Shown: piece after piece, positions 20,882-33,913 of the stretch
Layout: each line of letters opens with the position of its first letter
Numbering within the stretch: position 1 is the stretch's first letter
NCBI RefSeq assembly: GCF_011808225.1
Contig: NZ_SOYS01000008.1
Coordinates: 148,634-212,633, forward strand
Origin: Cedecea colo
Lineage (GTDB): Bacteria > Pseudomonadota > Gammaproteobacteria > Enterobacterales > Enterobacteriaceae
Reading direction: 5' to 3'
DNA: 64,000 bases
Notes under the pieces: generated by a model
Seen by the model: the letters and a program-made list of their open reading frames with translations, nothing else
Told to the model about the DNA's origin: nothing
Databases searched by the model: none
Translations under genes and position numbers: made by a program

Positions 20882-22120
20882 ATGACAAACAGTCGTGTTG
20901 ATAATCGCAGTGGACGAACGGCACGAAAGTTGCGGCTGGCGCTAATGGGGCCGGCGTTTATCGCCGCCATTGGCTACATCGATCCGGGCAACTTCGCCAC
21001 CAATATCCAGGCCGGAGCCAGTTTCGGCTATAAGCTGCTGTGGGTGGTCGTCTGGGCGAACCTGATGGCGATGTTGATTCAGATACTCTCCGCAAAACTG
21101 GGTATCGCCACGGGCAAAAATCTTGCCGAACATATTCGCGACCGCTATTCACGCCCGGTCGTCTGGCTGTACTGGATACAGGCGGAAATCATCGCGATGG
21201 CGACGGATCTCGCCGAGTTTATCGGTGCGGCTATCGGTTTTAAGCTGATCCTGGGAGTTTCTCTGCTACAGGGAGCGGTGCTCACGGGTATCGCCACCTT
21301 CCTGATTCTCATGCTGCAACGCCGCGGTCAAAAACCGCTTGAGAAAGCGATCGGCGGGCTTTTACTGTTCGTGGCCGCAGCCTATATCGTTGAACTATTT
21401 TTCTCGCAGCCCGATTTTGTTGAGTTAGGGAAAGGGATGCTGATCCCGGCTCTGCCAACCAGCGAAGCCGTTTTTCTCGCCGCTGGGGTGCTCGGCGCGA
21501 CCATTATGCCGCATGTCATCTATTTGCATTCATCGCTGACCCAGAATATGCACGACGGCAACCGCGCGGAGCGTTATTCCGCCACAAAATGGGATGTGTC
21601 CATTGCCATGACCATTGCAGGGTTTGTCAACCTGGCGATGATGGCGACCGCCGCCGCGGCGTTCCATTTCTCAGGAAACACCGGCGTTGCCGATCTGGAC
21701 CAGGCATATCTAACCCTTGAGCCTTTGCTTAGCCATGCGGCGGCCACGATATTCGGGCTGAGCCTGGTCGCGGCCGGTCTTTCATCCACCGTTGTCGGCA
21801 CGCTGGCCGGACAGGTGGTGATGCAGGGTTTCGTGCGCTTCTACATTCCGCTCTGGGTGCGCCGCTCAATCACCATGGCCCCCTCTTTTATTGTGATCCT
21901 GATGGGGCTCGACCCAACCCGCATTCTGGTAATGAGTCAGGTATTGCTCAGCTTTGGTATTGCGCTGGCGCTGGTGCCGCTGCTGATTTTCACCAGCGAT
22001 AAAAAACTTATGGGCGAGCTGGTGAATACCAGACTGGTCAGGCAGCTTGGCTGGGCGATTGTGGCGCTGGTGGTGGGGCTGAATCTGTGGCTGATCTTTG
22101 GCACGGTAGCGGGACTGTAA
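20882..22120 (+). CDS. mntH: Mn(2+)/proton symporter MntH (NRAMP family)
   Basis: This 412-residue inner-membrane protein is the same length as E. coli MntH and imports Mn2+ (and Fe2+) with protons. The metal-binding motif of helix 1 is [10 protein letters not shown] and that of helix 6 is [12 protein letters not shown]; the NRAMP signature in between ([11 protein letters not shown]) is also present. Eleven membrane segments are expected. AGAGGCAG upstream of the ATG acts as ribosome site. Control by MntR and Fur is supported by sites just upstream. Confidence 0.98.
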   Translation: MTNSRVDNRSGRTARKLRLALMGPAFIAAIGYIDPGNFATNIQAGASFGYKLLWVVVWANLMAMLIQILSAKLGIATGKNLAEHIRDRYSRPVVWLYWIQAEIIAMATDLAEFIGAAIGFKLILGVSLLQGAVLTGIATFLILMLQRRGQKPLEKAIGGLLLFVAAAYIVELFFSQPDFVELGKGMLIPALPTSEAVFLAAGVLGATIMPHVIYLHSSLTQNMHDGNRAERYSATKWDVSIAMTIAGFVNLAMMATAAAAFHFSGNTGVADLDQAYLTLEPLLSHAAATIFGLSLVAAGLSSTVVGTLAGQVVMQGFVRFYIPLWVRRSITMAPSFIVILMGLDPTRILVMSQVLLSFGIALALVPLLIFTSDKKLMGELVNTRLVRQLGWAIVALVVGLNLWLIFGTVAGL

Positions 22121-22147
22121 AAAAACCTCTCCCGGGCGGGAGAGGTC
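22121..22147. terminator. Terminator between convergent mntH and ypeC
   Basis: CCTCTCCC-GGGC-GGGAGAGG (22126-22145) is preceded by AAAAAA and lies directly after the mntH stop. In the leftward direction the A run gives the U tract, so it is best placed to end ypeC transcription; it can also stop mntH. Confidence 0.75.
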
Positions 22148-22157
22148 AGAAATTTGC

Positions 22158-22466
22158 TTAGTGGTGATGTCGGTGACCACGGCCGCGATGGTCGTCGCGA
22201 TCGTTCCAGCCTTCGCGATAGCCCTTTTCGTAGCTGCTGCGTCCGCGGTCCCAGCCACGATGACGGTGCCAGCCGCGGTCACGCCATTCATAATTCCGAT
22301 GCCAGTAGCCACGGTCGCGCCAGCCGCGCCCGTCCCAGTAGTTACCGCGATAATCCCGATCGCCAATACTTAGCTTTACCGACGGTAACAGGGTGATTTC
22401 GCCCGCATTCGCGACCAGCGGGACAGACGCCAGTAATGCAATCGCAAGAATCAGTGACCTGAACAT
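22158..22466 (-). CDS. ypeC: YpeC, small secreted DUF2502 protein
   Basis: This 102-residue protein has a clear Sec signal peptide ([20 protein letters not shown], cleavage after ANA). A mature part follows with the DUF2502 start [25 protein letters not shown] and then a tail very rich in Arg, His, Trp, Tyr and Gly ending GRGHRHHH. Periplasmic location is likely. Function is unknown; the His-rich tail suggests metal binding (inference). It converges on mntH exactly as in E. coli. Confidence 0.92.
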   Translation of the reverse strand: MFRSLILAIALLASVPLVANAGEITLLPSVKLSIGDRDYRGNYWDGRGWRDRGYWHRNYEWRDRGWHRHRGWDRGRSSYEKGYREGWNDRDDHRGRGHRHHH

Positions 22467-22618
22467 ACTCTCTCCTTAACCCACGGTAGCCGCATGGCGG
22501 CCTGTTAACGCAATATTAAGCGTTGGTAAGCAAGTGTTTCATTGGCATAACTCTTAAACCGTTGGCGAGAGCACGTTTTGCCAAATTAGCCGCTAATAAC
22601 CATGTTCGGGTTAAGCGG

Positions 22619-23608
22619 TTACGCTAAAACGGCCTCTATCTCCGCCTGTTCAGCAGCGCTGAAGCGACGGTTTGCCAGCATGCCCACCGCATCGTCTATC
22701 TGGCTGATTTTGCTTGCGCCAATGAGCACTGAAGTGATCTTGTCGTCGCGAAGTACCCAGGCCAGCGCCATCTGCGACAGCTTCTGCCCACGGCGTTCGG
22801 CAATTGCGTTAAGCTTGCGCACCTTCATCAGCTTCTCTTCGGTCAACTGATCGGGATTGAGGAAACGGCTACCGCTTGCCGCGCGGGAATCCGCAGGAAT
22901 ACCGTTGAGATAACGGTCGGTAAGCTGCCCGCCCGCCAGCGGAGAGAAGGCGATGCTGCCCACGCCTTTCTCCTGCAAGACGTCCAGCAGACCGTTTTCA
23001 GGCCCGCGTTCAAACAGGGAATATTTCGGCTGATGAATCAGGCAAGGGGTGCCGAGATCGTTGAGCATATCAATCGCCTGGCGTGCAAGATCCGCAGGGT
23101 AGTTGGACAACCCCACATACAGCGCCTTGCCCTGACGGACCAGATTATCCAGCGTCCGCATTGTCTCTTCCAGCGGCGTTTCAGGGTCCGGGCGGTGATG
23201 ATAGAAGATATCAACGTATTCCAGACCCATGCGTTTCAGGCTCTGATCGAGGCTGGCTATCAGGTATTTGCGTGAGCCCCAGTCGCCGTAGGGACCGTCC
23301 CACATCGTATAGCCCGCTTTAGTCGAGATAATCAATTCATCGCGGTATGGCAAAAAATCTTCACGCAGAATTCGTCCAAAGTTTTCTTCCGCTGAACCCG
23401 GAGGCGGGCCGTAGTTGTTCGCCAAATCCAGGTGGGTAATACCCACGTCAAACGCGCGACGCAACAGCTGGCGGCTGTTGTCGATAAGCGTGGTATCGCC
23501 AAAGTTATGCCATAGCCCAAGCGAAATAGCGGGAAGCTTCAGCCCGCTGCGACCGCAACGACGATATTCCATTGATTCATAACGGGAAGAATGTGCCTGG
23601 TAGACCAT
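22619..23608 (-). CDS. Aldo-keto reductase, YghZ/Gpr-like
   Basis: The 329-residue NADPH-dependent aldo-keto reductase resembles E. coli YghZ (L-glyceraldehyde 3-phosphate reductase): YRRCGRSGLKLPAISLGLWHNFGD, DLANNYGPPPGSAEENFG (catalytic Asp and Tyr), STKAGYTMWDGPYG (catalytic Lys) and YVDIFYHHRPDPETP (His). The NADP-binding C-terminus has VLIGASKISQIDDAV. It is probably a paralogue rather than the true gpr. It is divergent from ipdC across 176 bases that hold TyrR-like sites, so a link to aldehyde products of the IpdC pathway is possible but unproven. Confidence 0.88.
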   Translation of the reverse strand: MVYQAHSSRYESMEYRRCGRSGLKLPAISLGLWHNFGDTTLIDNSRQLLRRAFDVGITHLDLANNYGPPPGSAEENFGRILREDFLPYRDELIISTKAGYTMWDGPYGDWGSRKYLIASLDQSLKRMGLEYVDIFYHHRPDPETPLEETMRTLDNLVRQGKALYVGLSNYPADLARQAIDMLNDLGTPCLIHQPKYSLFERGPENGLLDVLQEKGVGSIAFSPLAGGQLTDRYLNGIPADSRAASGSRFLNPDQLTEEKLMKVRKLNAIAERRGQKLSQMALAWVLRDDKITSVLIGASKISQIDDAVGMLANRRFSAAEQAEIEAVLA

Positions 23609-23640
23609 TTTGTTATCCTTGTCGGTGAATTCTCGCTTCA

Positions 23641-23656
23641 GTGTATACGTTTACAC
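23641..23656 (+). promoter_or_regulatory. Palindrome GTGTATACGTTTACAC in ipdC/AKR intergenic
   Basis: An imperfect 16-base palindrome (GTGTA...TACAC outer arms) lies between the divergent aldo-keto reductase and ipdC genes. Its right half TTTACAC resembles the TTTACA half of a TyrR box, so it may be a second, weaker TyrR site or an operator of another regulator. Confidence 0.4.
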
Positions 23657-23670
23657 CGCGCGATCGTTAG

Positions 23671-26675
<3,005 letters not shown>

Positions 26676-26764
26676 GAGAGTTCCTTAATCTGAATAGTTA
26701 ACCGCACGATTAGCCCACTTTTTACAGCCTGCCAGAGAAGCGACGAATCCGCACGGCAAAAGAC

Positions 26765-26804
26765 GCTGAAACGGTCAAGCCATTCTGTGACGCAGGTCTA
26801 TAAT
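26765..26804 (+). promoter_or_regulatory. glk promoter with Cra-like site
   Basis: GCTGAAACGGTCAA (26765-26778) matches the Cra (FruR) consensus GCTGAAACGTTTCA in its left half, and a perfect -10 TATAAT lies at 26799-26804. No good -35 is seen at the expected distance, where the Cra-like site lies. Cra control of glk is known in E. coli. Confidence 0.5.
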
Positions 26805-26898
26805 TCCGGGGCATTTATCAGAGGGGCGTTGTTGTTTCGGCGGGCTTTTTTTACAGTGTCGCCAGAACTTATTCTGACTTTAGCGGAGCAGTTGAAGA

Positions 26899-27864
26899 AT
26901 GACAAAATATGCTTTGGTGGGAGATGTTGGCGGCACCAACGCGCGTCTGGCACTGTGTAACGTTGAAAATGGCGATATCAGCCGGGCAAAAACCTATTCC
27001 GGCCTCGATTTTCCGAGCCTGGAAGCGGTGGTGACGCATTACCTCAAAGAGCACAACGCAGCGGTGACGGATGGCTGTATCGCTATCGCCTGCCCGATAA
27101 CCGGCGACTGGGTGGCGATGACCAACCATACCTGGCAATTCTCCATCGCCGAAATGAAAAAGAATCTCGGCTTCGAACACCTGGAAATTATTAACGACTT
27201 TACCGCGGTTTCCATGGCCATTCCGATGATCAAAAGCGAACATCTGATCAAATTCGGCGGCGGCGAACCGGTGGCAGGTAAACCGGTAGCCGTTTATGGC
27301 GCGGGTACGGGCCTTGGCGTTGCGCACCTTGTTCACGTAGACAGACGTTGGGTAAGCCTGCCGGGCGAGGGCGGTCACGTTGATTTTGCACCCAACAGCG
27401 AAGAAGAGGGCATTATCCTCGAAGAGCTGCGCGGTGAAATTGGTCACGTTTCGGCAGAGCGCGTGCTGTCAGGCCCGGGACTGGTCAACCTGTACCGCGC
27501 GATTGTGAAATCAGACGGCCGTGAGCCGGAACGCTACGAACCAAAAGACATTACCGAACATGCGCTGGCAGACAGCTGCATCGACTGTAAGCGCGCGCTT
27601 TCGCTGTTTTGCGTGATAATGGGGCGCTTCGGCGGCAACCTGGCGTTAACGCTTGGCTGCTTTGGCGGCATCTATATCGCAGGCGGTATCGTGCCGCGCT
27701 TCCTGGAATTCTTTAAGTCTTCCGGTTTTCGTGGCGGCTTTGAAGACAAAGGGCGTTTTAAAGATTACGTTAAAGACATTCCGGTTTACCTGATCGTTCA
27801 CGAGCAGCCGGGCCTGCTGGGCGCGGGCGCGCATCTGCGTCAGATGCTGGGACAAATTTTATAA
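26899..27864 (+). CDS. glk: Glucokinase
   Basis: This 321-residue cytoplasmic enzyme phosphorylates free glucose with ATP and has the E. coli Glk length. It has the phosphate-1 motif [15 protein letters not shown], the glucose-binding region [12 protein letters not shown] and [12 protein letters not shown], and the C-terminal [22 protein letters not shown]. It handles glucose produced inside the cell, complementing the PTS. It starts with ATG and ends at a hairpin shared with ypdB. Confidence 0.97.
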   Translation: MTKYALVGDVGGTNARLALCNVENGDISRAKTYSGLDFPSLEAVVTHYLKEHNAAVTDGCIAIACPITGDWVAMTNHTWQFSIAEMKKNLGFEHLEIINDFTAVSMAIPMIKSEHLIKFGGGEPVAGKPVAVYGAGTGLGVAHLVHVDRRWVSLPGEGGHVDFAPNSEEEGIILEELRGEIGHVSAERVLSGPGLVNLYRAIVKSDGREPERYEPKDITEHALADSCIDCKRALSLFCVIMGRFGGNLALTLGCFGGIYIAGGIVPRFLEFFKSSGFRGGFEDKGRFKDYVKDIPVYLIVHEQPGLLGAGAHLRQMLGQIL

Positions 27865-27870
27865 TCTTTT

Positions 27871-27902
27871 CGGGCGCGTATTTATGCGCCCGTTCTTGCT
27901 TT
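27871..27902. terminator. Terminator between convergent glk and ypdB
   Basis: CGGGCGC (27871-27877) pairs with GCGCCCG (27886-27892) and is followed by TTCTTGCTTTT. It lies 6 bases after the glk stop and 12 bases past the ypdB stop. Confidence 0.75.
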
Positions 27903-27903
27903 T

Positions 27904-28635
27904 CTACAGCCGCATCAACTGGCGAAATTCTTTTACTTTGCTGCGGCTTACCGGTACCTGAAAATCCAGATCCCGCAGGCGCAGAATGTAGGTGTTGTTA
28001 AACCACGGCTCGATCTCGCGGATCTTACTCAGGTTCACGCAGTAAGAACGGTGGCAACGGAAAAAATGGCTTTCCGGCAGGCGGCTGCAAAACTCCGTAA
28101 TATTCATCGGCATCACATAAGCTTCGCGCCGCGTATACACGAAGGTCATTTTTTCGTGCGCTTCGGCGTAATAGATATCGTTGATATCCGTCACGATGAT
28201 GCGCTCATCCTTCACCAGATTAATGGTGACGTTTTCGCGGCTGTTCTGGCCCGTTGCGTGGGGCGCGGTTTGCTGCTGCCAGGCGGTTTCCAGCTTTTGC
28301 AGCATGCCGATAATGCGCGATTCCTGGTAAGGTTTCAGAATATAGTCGAAGGCTTCCAGCTCAAAGGCCTCAACCGCGTGCTCTTTCCAGGCGGTGATAA
28401 ACACGATAAACGGCTTATGGGCAAATTTGCTGATGTTCTGCGCCAGCAGCACGCCATCAAGGGAAGGGATATTGATATCTAAAAAAATGGCGTCCACTTC
28501 GTGATGCTGAAGGTATTTCAGCACGTCCAGGCCGTCGTCAAACGTGGCGACGATCTCCATCTGCGAATGCGCTTTAATTAGCCAGTTAAGCTCCTGCTGG
28601 GCCAGCACTTCGTCTTCTACAACGATGACTTTCAT
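27904..28635 (-). CDS. ypdB: Response regulator YpdB (LytTR family, pyruvate-responsive)
   Basis: This 243-residue response regulator has a receiver domain (residues 1-~120) with the phosphoacceptor D53 in AIFLDINIP and acidic pocket EDE (7-9), and a C-terminal LytTR DNA-binding domain (~140-243, with [26 protein letters not shown]). E. coli YpdB activates yhjX when external pyruvate is high. Its start overlaps the ypdA stop by 4 bases, so the two are coupled. The target gene is not in this window. Confidence 0.94.
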   Translation of the reverse strand: MKVIVVEDEVLAQQELNWLIKAHSQMEIVATFDDGLDVLKYLQHHEVDAIFLDINIPSLDGVLLAQNISKFAHKPFIVFITAWKEHAVEAFELEAFDYILKPYQESRIIGMLQKLETAWQQQTAPHATGQNSRENVTINLVKDERIIVTDINDIYYAEAHEKMTFVYTRREAYVMPMNITEFCSRLPESHFFRCHRSYCVNLSKIREIEPWFNNTYILRLRDLDFQVPVSRSKVKEFRQLMRL

Positions 28636-30341
28636 GCTTTTTCTCCTTCCAGCGGCAGCAGGCCTGAGGGCACAGCGTTCACCGCGTGAGGCACGTAAAA
28701 CGCAATCTCGGTGCCCGGCTCCAGGCGGCGAATATGTAAACCTTCTCCGTAGAGCAATTTCACCCGGTGATGCACGTTTAGCAGACCAATTTTATTGCCC
28801 GGCATCTCGTTGGCGTTCACGCGCTCAACTACCTGCGGATCGATGCCATTTCCCGTGTCTCTTACCGCGATGCGTATTCGGTTACCGCTCTCTTCCACGC
28901 TGATGGTAACCACGCCTTTGCCCTTGCAGGGCTGGATGCCGTGCACAATCGCGTTTTCTACCAGCGGCTGGATAAGCAGGCTTGGGATCAGGCAGTTCAC
29001 ATCTTCATCAATGTGATAAATCACCGTCAGCTTATCGCCAAAGCGCGCCTGCTCGATGGCGATATAATCCTTAATTTGATAAAGCTCTTTTTTAATGTCG
29101 ATCTGCTCGTCGTCATTTAGCTCAATGTTGTAGCGCAGGTAGCGCGATAAGTTGAAGATTAGCTGTCGGGCGGTGTCCGGATTCAGGCGAATCGACGATG
29201 AAATGGCGTTCAGCGCGTTAAACAAAAAGTGAGGGTTAATTTTGCTTTGCAGCGCCCGCAGCTCGGCCTTGTTCGCCATTTCGCGGAGCTGCTCGGCGCG
29301 TGAAACTTCAAGCTGCGTTGAGATAATCTGCGACAGCCCGACCGCCATCTCCTGAAGCGTGGACGTAATCTGGTGCGCGTGACGATAGTAGATTTTCAGC
29401 GTGCCGGTCACCACGCCTTTTTCCCACAGCGGAATGATGATTAGCGAGTGAATTTCCGGCGTGCGGTACGCCTCATCATCGTTGCGAATAATAATTTTGC
29501 CGTCGCGCAGCGCCTGCTGGGTGCGTGGGCTAATACCGACGTCGTTTTGTTTATAGTTTTTTTCACCGACGCCAACGTAGGCCAGCACTTTGTCGATATT
29601 GGTAATGGCGACCGCATCGGCGTTGATATCCTGGCGAATAATGTCGCAAACCTGACGCAAAGACTCGCTGTTTATCTTACGAAACAGGGGCAGGGTTTTG
29701 TTGGCGATATCCAGCGCAAGTTTTGCCTGGCGCGCAGCGCTTGCCTCTTTCTCGCCCTCAACGCTCTGTACCAGCAGCACGATAAAACCAATAGAGACCG
29801 TACCGAGGATCATCGGAATACCGATTTTCGACACGATATCCCAACCCAGGGCAACGGACGGCGCCCACAGCACCACCAGAATCATGGTCATGGTTTCGCA
29901 CAGCATGCCGCCCATAATGCCCACGCGCCAGTGCTGCTTTTTAGGGGTTTTGCGGTTGATCCAGCCGGAGATAAAACCGGCGGCAATGCTGGTAATAAAA
30001 CACGGGATAGCGGTGATGCCGCCTGTATCAATCAGGTAACGGTGCGTCCCGGCAATCAGGCCGGTAATAATGCCTACCCATGGCCCAAATAAAATACCGC
30101 CGGACATCACCGCGATAATGCGCACGTTCACCAGCGAGCCTTCAACGTGCACGCCAGACCAGGTGCTGAAAAGGGCAAACATAGAAAAAATGGCGGTAAC
30201 GGCCAGCAGCTCTTTGGGCGTATGGGCGTTTTTGTGCAGCAGCTCGCGGAACAGACGGATGCGGATCAGGAAGAAAAGACAAATAAGCATCAACGCCGCC
30301 CGGTCAAAAACCGCCAGCAGCATAGTAAAGATTTCGTGCAC
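28632..30341 (-). CDS. ypdA: Sensor histidine kinase YpdA (LytS type)
   Basis: The 569-residue inner-membrane kinase has the 5TM-5TMR_LYT sensor (~1-200) with [14 protein letters not shown] and [10 protein letters not shown], a GAF domain (~225-345), and a HisKA_5TM/HATPase module with the phosphorylated His in [17 protein letters not shown] and the N-box [17 protein letters not shown]. In E. coli it detects extracellular pyruvate and phosphorylates YpdB. The C-terminal ~15 residues differ from K-12. Confidence 0.94.
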   Translation of the reverse strand: MHEIFTMLLAVFDRAALMLICLFFLIRIRLFRELLHKNAHTPKELLAVTAIFSMFALFSTWSGVHVEGSLVNVRIIAVMSGGILFGPWVGIITGLIAGTHRYLIDTGGITAIPCFITSIAAGFISGWINRKTPKKQHWRVGIMGGMLCETMTMILVVLWAPSVALGWDIVSKIGIPMILGTVSIGFIVLLVQSVEGEKEASAARQAKLALDIANKTLPLFRKINSESLRQVCDIIRQDINADAVAITNIDKVLAYVGVGEKNYKQNDVGISPRTQQALRDGKIIIRNDDEAYRTPEIHSLIIIPLWEKGVVTGTLKIYYRHAHQITSTLQEMAVGLSQIISTQLEVSRAEQLREMANKAELRALQSKINPHFLFNALNAISSSIRLNPDTARQLIFNLSRYLRYNIELNDDEQIDIKKELYQIKDYIAIEQARFGDKLTVIYHIDEDVNCLIPSLLIQPLVENAIVHGIQPCKGKGVVTISVEESGNRIRIAVRDTGNGIDPQVVERVNANEMPGNKIGLLNVHHRVKLLYGEGLHIRRLEPGTEIAFYVPHAVNAVPSGLLPLEGEKA

Positions 30342-30375
30342 GGGTTACTCGCATGCCTGAAGGGAGAGGGATAAT

Positions 30376-30456
30376 GATAAGGAAATTCTGACGGCGATGC
30401 TACAAGCGGACAGGACCAATCCCCTCTCCCTTGCGGGAAAGGGGTAAGAGGCGGGG
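30376..30456. repeat. Intergenic repeat-like palindrome between ypdA and the DUF1479 gene
   Basis: CCCTCTCCC-TTGC-GGGAAAGGGG near 30420-30444 is an imperfect GC hairpin of the kind often repeated between enterobacterial genes. There is no T-run, so it is not a classic terminator. It follows the DUF1479 stop in transcription order. Confidence 0.4.
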
Positions 30457-30464
30457 AAAAGAAC

Positions 30465-31706
30465 CTATTTCCCGCCCAGTTGCTCCAGCCCCGCGGCAGT
30501 CAGATCCGCAGGCGTGGCGCGCCCGGTGAAATCAACTTCAAAATCATCGGCCGCGAAGTCCGGCGGAGATTTACCTTCTACAAACGCCGGCCACTGACGT
30601 TCAAGGTAAGCGGCATTTTTCTCACACCATGGCGCGGCGGCGATATACATCACGTTGCTATCGAATTCACCACGATGCTCGTTCTCCACCGAGTGAATCA
30701 CATCGCAGTGCCAGAAAACCGTGTCGCCCGCTTCCATATCGGGAATTGAGGAAATCCCGGTTAATAAAAGGGGATGCCATTGTTCGTTAATGGAAAGCGC
30801 GCGTCCAGGACTTGCCTCGCAGAGCGACGCTTCCGGCACATCATCCTGCAGCGCGCGCAGCAGAATATAGGCCATGGCGTTAGCGATTGGCAGCAGGTTC
30901 AGCGTGCCGCCGTGCTTACGCTGCGGGCTGAGTGCCGTCCAGCCCTGGAAAGTACGGAACATGGAGCAAACCGCCGGAGAAGGAAATTCGCGCACTTCCG
31001 TGCGGCCTTCGGCAGCAAACGGATTATAGCTTTGCCAGTCGCCGGAAAAAACGTGGCGATAAACGTGGCGGAAATTCTCATCCAGCCAGCGCTCTACCGA
31101 GCCGCCATCCACGTGGGGAGAAAGCCCCAAAGACGTTGAACGAGGCGGGCGACGACGTGTACGGTCGGCGTAGCTTACTACGCGATCGGCATCAAAATGC
31201 TGTTTGCCGTTGCTTTGTGTTTCCCACAGATTATTGAGGAAAACCTGCACCGCTTTCATGCGTTCATGCTGGCGCGCTTCAACCTGCGGCTTAGACCAGT
31301 AAATCCCGTAAATCTGCGGCTTACTGGCAGCAAGCGTGCCGAAATAATTATCTTCTGCGGCGTTCTTTAGCTTCTCAACGAAGTCATTCCGCTCGAGATA
31401 ATCGCCGATCTCCTCGTTCCAGGCACGGGCCTGCGATTGCGGAAAAACGCCTTTCACGGTGCAGCATCCGCGCTGGCGGATTAGCGCTTTTTGCTGCTCG
31501 CTGACGCGGCGGTGAATAATGTCGTCGGCGTGAATCTGCGGGACGGGGTTTTCGCCGCGCGCTTGTTCAGCGTGAATCTCTTCGATCTGGCGCTTCATAT
31601 CTTCTTCAAGCGCTGCGAACACTTCTGCGTAATTGGGCAGCGCCTGGCGTAGGCGTTGTTTTATCTCGCGAATAGCTTGGGGTAAATCATCTATGTGCAG
31701 GTTCAT
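30465..31706 (-). CDS. DUF1479 protein, YbiU-like putative oxygenase
   Basis: A 413-residue protein related to E. coli YbiU. I start it at ATG 31706 ([17 protein letters not shown]), which has GGAG at the right distance; an upstream ATG adds 10 to 16 residues without a ribosome site. Conserved parts are [46 protein letters not shown] and [32 protein letters not shown]. The [10 protein letters not shown] and HCDVIHS segments look like the HxD...H iron ligands of 2-oxoglutarate/Fe(II) oxygenases (inference). Function unknown. It is divergent from alaC. K-12 has ybiU elsewhere. Confidence 0.85.
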   Translation of the reverse strand: MNLHIDDLPQAIREIKQRLRQALPNYAEVFAALEEDMKRQIEEIHAEQARGENPVPQIHADDIIHRRVSEQQKALIRQRGCCTVKGVFPQSQARAWNEEIGDYLERNDFVEKLKNAAEDNYFGTLAASKPQIYGIYWSKPQVEARQHERMKAVQVFLNNLWETQSNGKQHFDADRVVSYADRTRRRPPRSTSLGLSPHVDGGSVERWLDENFRHVYRHVFSGDWQSYNPFAAEGRTEVREFPSPAVCSMFRTFQGWTALSPQRKHGGTLNLLPIANAMAYILLRALQDDVPEASLCEASPGRALSINEQWHPLLLTGISSIPDMEAGDTVFWHCDVIHSVENEHRGEFDSNVMYIAAAPWCEKNAAYLERQWPAFVEGKSPPDFAADDFEVDFTGRATPADLTAAGLEQLGGK

Positions 31707-31951
31707 GCGAGGGCTCCACTTCATCGTAAGGTAAGAGTTATTGTTTTGTTGCAACCGAGTTAATATAAACCTCTTCTCTTAAATGAAACAGTGATTGGCT
31801 TCAAATGAAAGTTCCGCTTTTAGGGAGGGGAAAAAATATTTTGCTTAGCCTCTCGACAGACGATTTTTATTCAGGCTATTTTCAAGGCAGGCCACAACCA
31901 CGTGGCAGCGTCGCTCGGACGGTCCGGGCGCTTACGTAATCTGAGGTATCT

Positions 31952-33190
31952 ATGGCTGACACCAGTCCTGCTCGTCGTTTTTCGCGTATCGATCGTCTCC
32001 CGCCGTATGTGTTTAACATCACCGCCGAGCTGAAAATGGCGGCGCGTCGCCGCGGCGAGGACATTATCGATTTCAGTATGGGTAACCCGGATGGCCCAAC
32101 CCCACCGCACATCGTGGAAAAACTCTGCACGGTGGCGCAGCGTGACGACACGCATGGCTATTCCACCTCACGCGGTATTCCGCGTTTACGCCGCGCTATT
32201 TCGCGCTGGTACAAAGATCGTTACGAAGTGGATATCGATCCGGAAAGCGAAGCGATTGTGACGATTGGCTCCAAAGAGGGGCTGGCGCACCTGATGCTCG
32301 CCACGCTCGATCACGGCGATACCGTGCTGGTGCCGAATCCCAGCTATCCGATACACATCTACGGGGCGGTGATTGCCGGTGCGCAGGTGCGATCCGTCCC
32401 GCTGGTAGAGGGCGTTGATTTCTTCAACGAGCTGGAACGTGCTATTCGCGAAAGCTATCCAAAACCGAAAATGATGATCCTCGGCTTCCCGTCTAACCCA
32501 ACCGCGCAGTGCGTAGAGCTGGAGTTCTTCGAAAAAGTAGTCGCGCTGGCAAAACGATATGATGTGCTGGTTATTCACGATCTTGCCTACGCCGATATCG
32601 TATACGACGGCTGGAAAGCCCCGTCGATTATGCAGGTGCCGGGCGCACGCGATGTGGCGGTGGAGTTTTTCACCCTGTCGAAAAGCTACAATATGGCGGG
32701 CTGGCGCATTGGCTTTATGGTAGGAAACCAGGAGCTGGTGAGCGCGCTGGCACGTATCAAGAGTTATCACGATTACGGCACCTTCACTCCGTTGCAGGTG
32801 GCGGCCATCGCCGCGCTGGAAGGGGATCAGCAGTGTGTGCGTGAGATTGCCGAACAGTATAAACGCCGCCGCGACGTGCTGGTAAAAGGCCTGCATGAAG
32901 CGGGCTGGATGGTGGAATGCCCGAAAGCGTCAATGTACGTCTGGGCGAAAATCCCGGAACAGTATGCGGCGATGGGCTCGCTGGAATTTGCCAAAAAGCT
33001 GCTGCAGGATGCAAAAGTGTGCGTCTCGCCGGGCGTGGGCTTTGGCGACTATGGCGACACCCATGTGCGTTTCGCACTGATTGAAAACCGCGATCGCATT
33101 CGCCAGGCGGTGCGCGGCATTAAAGCGATGTTCCGTGCCGACGGCCTGCTGCCTGCCGGTAGTAAAACGTCTTCTGAGGCTACAGAGTAG
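31952..33190 (+). CDS. alaC: Glutamate-pyruvate aminotransferase AlaC
   Basis: The 412-residue cytosolic PLP aminotransferase makes alanine from pyruvate and glutamate and has the E. coli AlaC (YfdZ) length and sequence. The fold type I signatures are [13 protein letters not shown], the PLP-binding [13 protein letters not shown] region, and the Schiff-base lysine in [20 protein letters not shown]. It starts at ATG 31952 after GAGG. A REP element and several hairpins follow. In E. coli it responds to Lrp and alanine; no site is obvious here. Confidence 0.97.
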   Translation: MADTSPARRFSRIDRLPPYVFNITAELKMAARRRGEDIIDFSMGNPDGPTPPHIVEKLCTVAQRDDTHGYSTSRGIPRLRRAISRWYKDRYEVDIDPESEAIVTIGSKEGLAHLMLATLDHGDTVLVPNPSYPIHIYGAVIAGAQVRSVPLVEGVDFFNELERAIRESYPKPKMMILGFPSNPTAQCVELEFFEKVVALAKRYDVLVIHDLAYADIVYDGWKAPSIMQVPGARDVAVEFFTLSKSYNMAGWRIGFMVGNQELVSALARIKSYHDYGTFTPLQVAAIAALEGDQQCVREIAEQYKRRRDVLVKGLHEAGWMVECPKASMYVWAKIPEQYAAMGSLEFAKKLLQDAKVCVSPGVGFGDYGDTHVRFALIENRDRIRQAVRGIKAMFRADGLLPAGSKTSSEATE

Positions 33191-33195
33191 ATCCG

Positions 33196-33230
33196 TTTTG
33201 GCGGATGGCGCTTACGCCTGTCCACCCTAC
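33196..33230. repeat. REP (PU) element after alaC
   Basis: TTTGGCGGATGGCGCTTACG then CCTGTCCACCCTAC follows the layout of REP elements (GCGGATGGCGC...ACGCC...CCTAC), 5 bases after the alaC stop. Such elements often stabilise the upstream mRNA end. Confidence 0.7.
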
Positions 33231-33263
33231 ATGAACCCCAGGACGGATGCGCGATAAACGAAA

Positions 33264-33284
33264 ACAGGAGCCTTTGGCTCCTGT
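33264..33284. repeat. Perfect hairpin ACAGGAGCC-TTT-GGCTCCTGT
   Basis: A 9-bp perfect stem with a 3-base loop lies 73 bases after alaC. It is not followed by T residues, so termination would need the next hairpins. Confidence 0.6.
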
Positions 33285-33294
33285 CAGGTTGCTG

Positions 33295-33330
33295 ACAAAG
33301 AAGGAAAAAGCGTAGTTTTTCCTTCTTTGT
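33295..33330. terminator. Long perfect 15-bp hairpin downstream of alaC
   Basis: ACAAAGAAGGAAAAA (33295-33309) pairs perfectly with TTTTTCCTTCTTTGT (33316-33330) around GCGTAG. It is A/G-rich on one arm and T/C-rich on the other, which may make a bidirectional terminator or a stable RNA end for both alaC and ypdK transcripts. Confidence 0.6.
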
Positions 33331-33427
33331 GGTCATTTGCCGAAAATCAATGAATTGATTTTGCTGTTAATTTTAGGGTGATATTTTTTAGAACTTCGTA
33401 AGCTATGAGGTTTGTCATCAGTCCCTG

Positions 33428-33453
33428 ACAGGGGCCATCTGGTCCCTGTTTTG
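33428..33453 (+). terminator. Intrinsic terminator before ypdK 3' end
   Basis: ACAGGGGCC-ATCT-GGTCCCTGT has one G-T wobble and is followed by TTTTG. It is oriented to stop rightward transcripts and sits 22 bases past the ypdK stop on the opposite strand, where it is also a stem. Confidence 0.6.
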
Positions 33454-33474
33454 TATCATTTGCTGCGTGGGATG

Positions 33475-33549
33475 TTATTCAACCATCATCACAAAAGTAC
33501 CGACCCACAACACCAGAATAACCGAGATACCCATCAGAAAATATTTCAC
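33475..33549 (-). CDS. ypdK: YpdK, 24-residue single-pass membrane peptide
   Basis: The peptide reads from a GTG start (Met in the product), MKYFLMGISVILVLWVGTFV then MMVE, and is almost all one membrane helix. It matches E. coli YpdK (KYFFMGIS...WAGTF) both in sequence and in position next to alaC. A GGAG ribosome site lies 9 bases upstream (minus strand, near 33560). A much longer frame in the same phase runs upstream to 33888 but has no start signal or homology. Function unknown; E. coli YpdK is a stress-associated small membrane protein by family knowledge. Confidence 0.8.
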   Translation of the reverse strand: MKYFLMGISVILVLWVGTFVMMVE

Positions 33550-33913
33550 TGCACATTGCTCCGCGCGTATTAACGCACTTTGATCGCCAGAAAAAGTCAG
33601 TATAGAAAAGTGAAACCGCTGAGTGGACATTTTGGGAATAGCTTCATCCTCGTCATGGGCCGCTTCACGTTGCGTTCTCTGGCCGACAATCGACCAGCCG
33701 GCGCTAATGTACTCCCTAATCCTGAGGGAAAACAAGTGTCGCCAAAATGTGACGGTTGTCATTTTTTCATGAAATGCCTGAAAGCGATATCGCAAGATAA
33801 TTTCTATGTAAATTAATCGGTTAATTAATTTTTTCCGCTCATGCGTCAGAGTTTTTATGTTAAAAAACGTTACGCTAGCGGGTGCCAAAATAATTAATAT
33901 ATCAGGGTAAAAA
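33550..33913. other. ypdK upstream / cupin promoter region
   Basis: These 364 bases contain no supported gene. The left part should hold the ypdK promoter. The right part is AT-rich and carries the operator-like palindrome at 33811-33826 in front of the cupin gene. Confidence 0.5.
33811..33830 (+). promoter_or_regulatory. TetR-type operator candidate upstream of the cupin gene
   Basis: AATTAA-TCGG-TTAATT is a perfect inverted repeat and includes the string GTTAATTAAT that also forms the right arm of the operator at 35072-35093 between the TetR gene and the exporter gene. It lies about 85-100 bases upstream of the cupin start. Confidence 0.5.

Noticed and set aside
21866..22366. 166-codon minus-strand frame over the mntH end and ypeC
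   Set aside because: It reads ypeC sequence in a different frame and gives low-complexity Ala/Thr/Gly repeats.
28795..30374. Several + strand frames antisense to ypdA
   Set aside because: All lie within ypdA, which is complete and conserved.
33475..33888. 137-codon minus-strand frame ending in YpdK
   Set aside because: Only the last 24 codons match a known protein and have a ribosome site; the upstream part is not supported.
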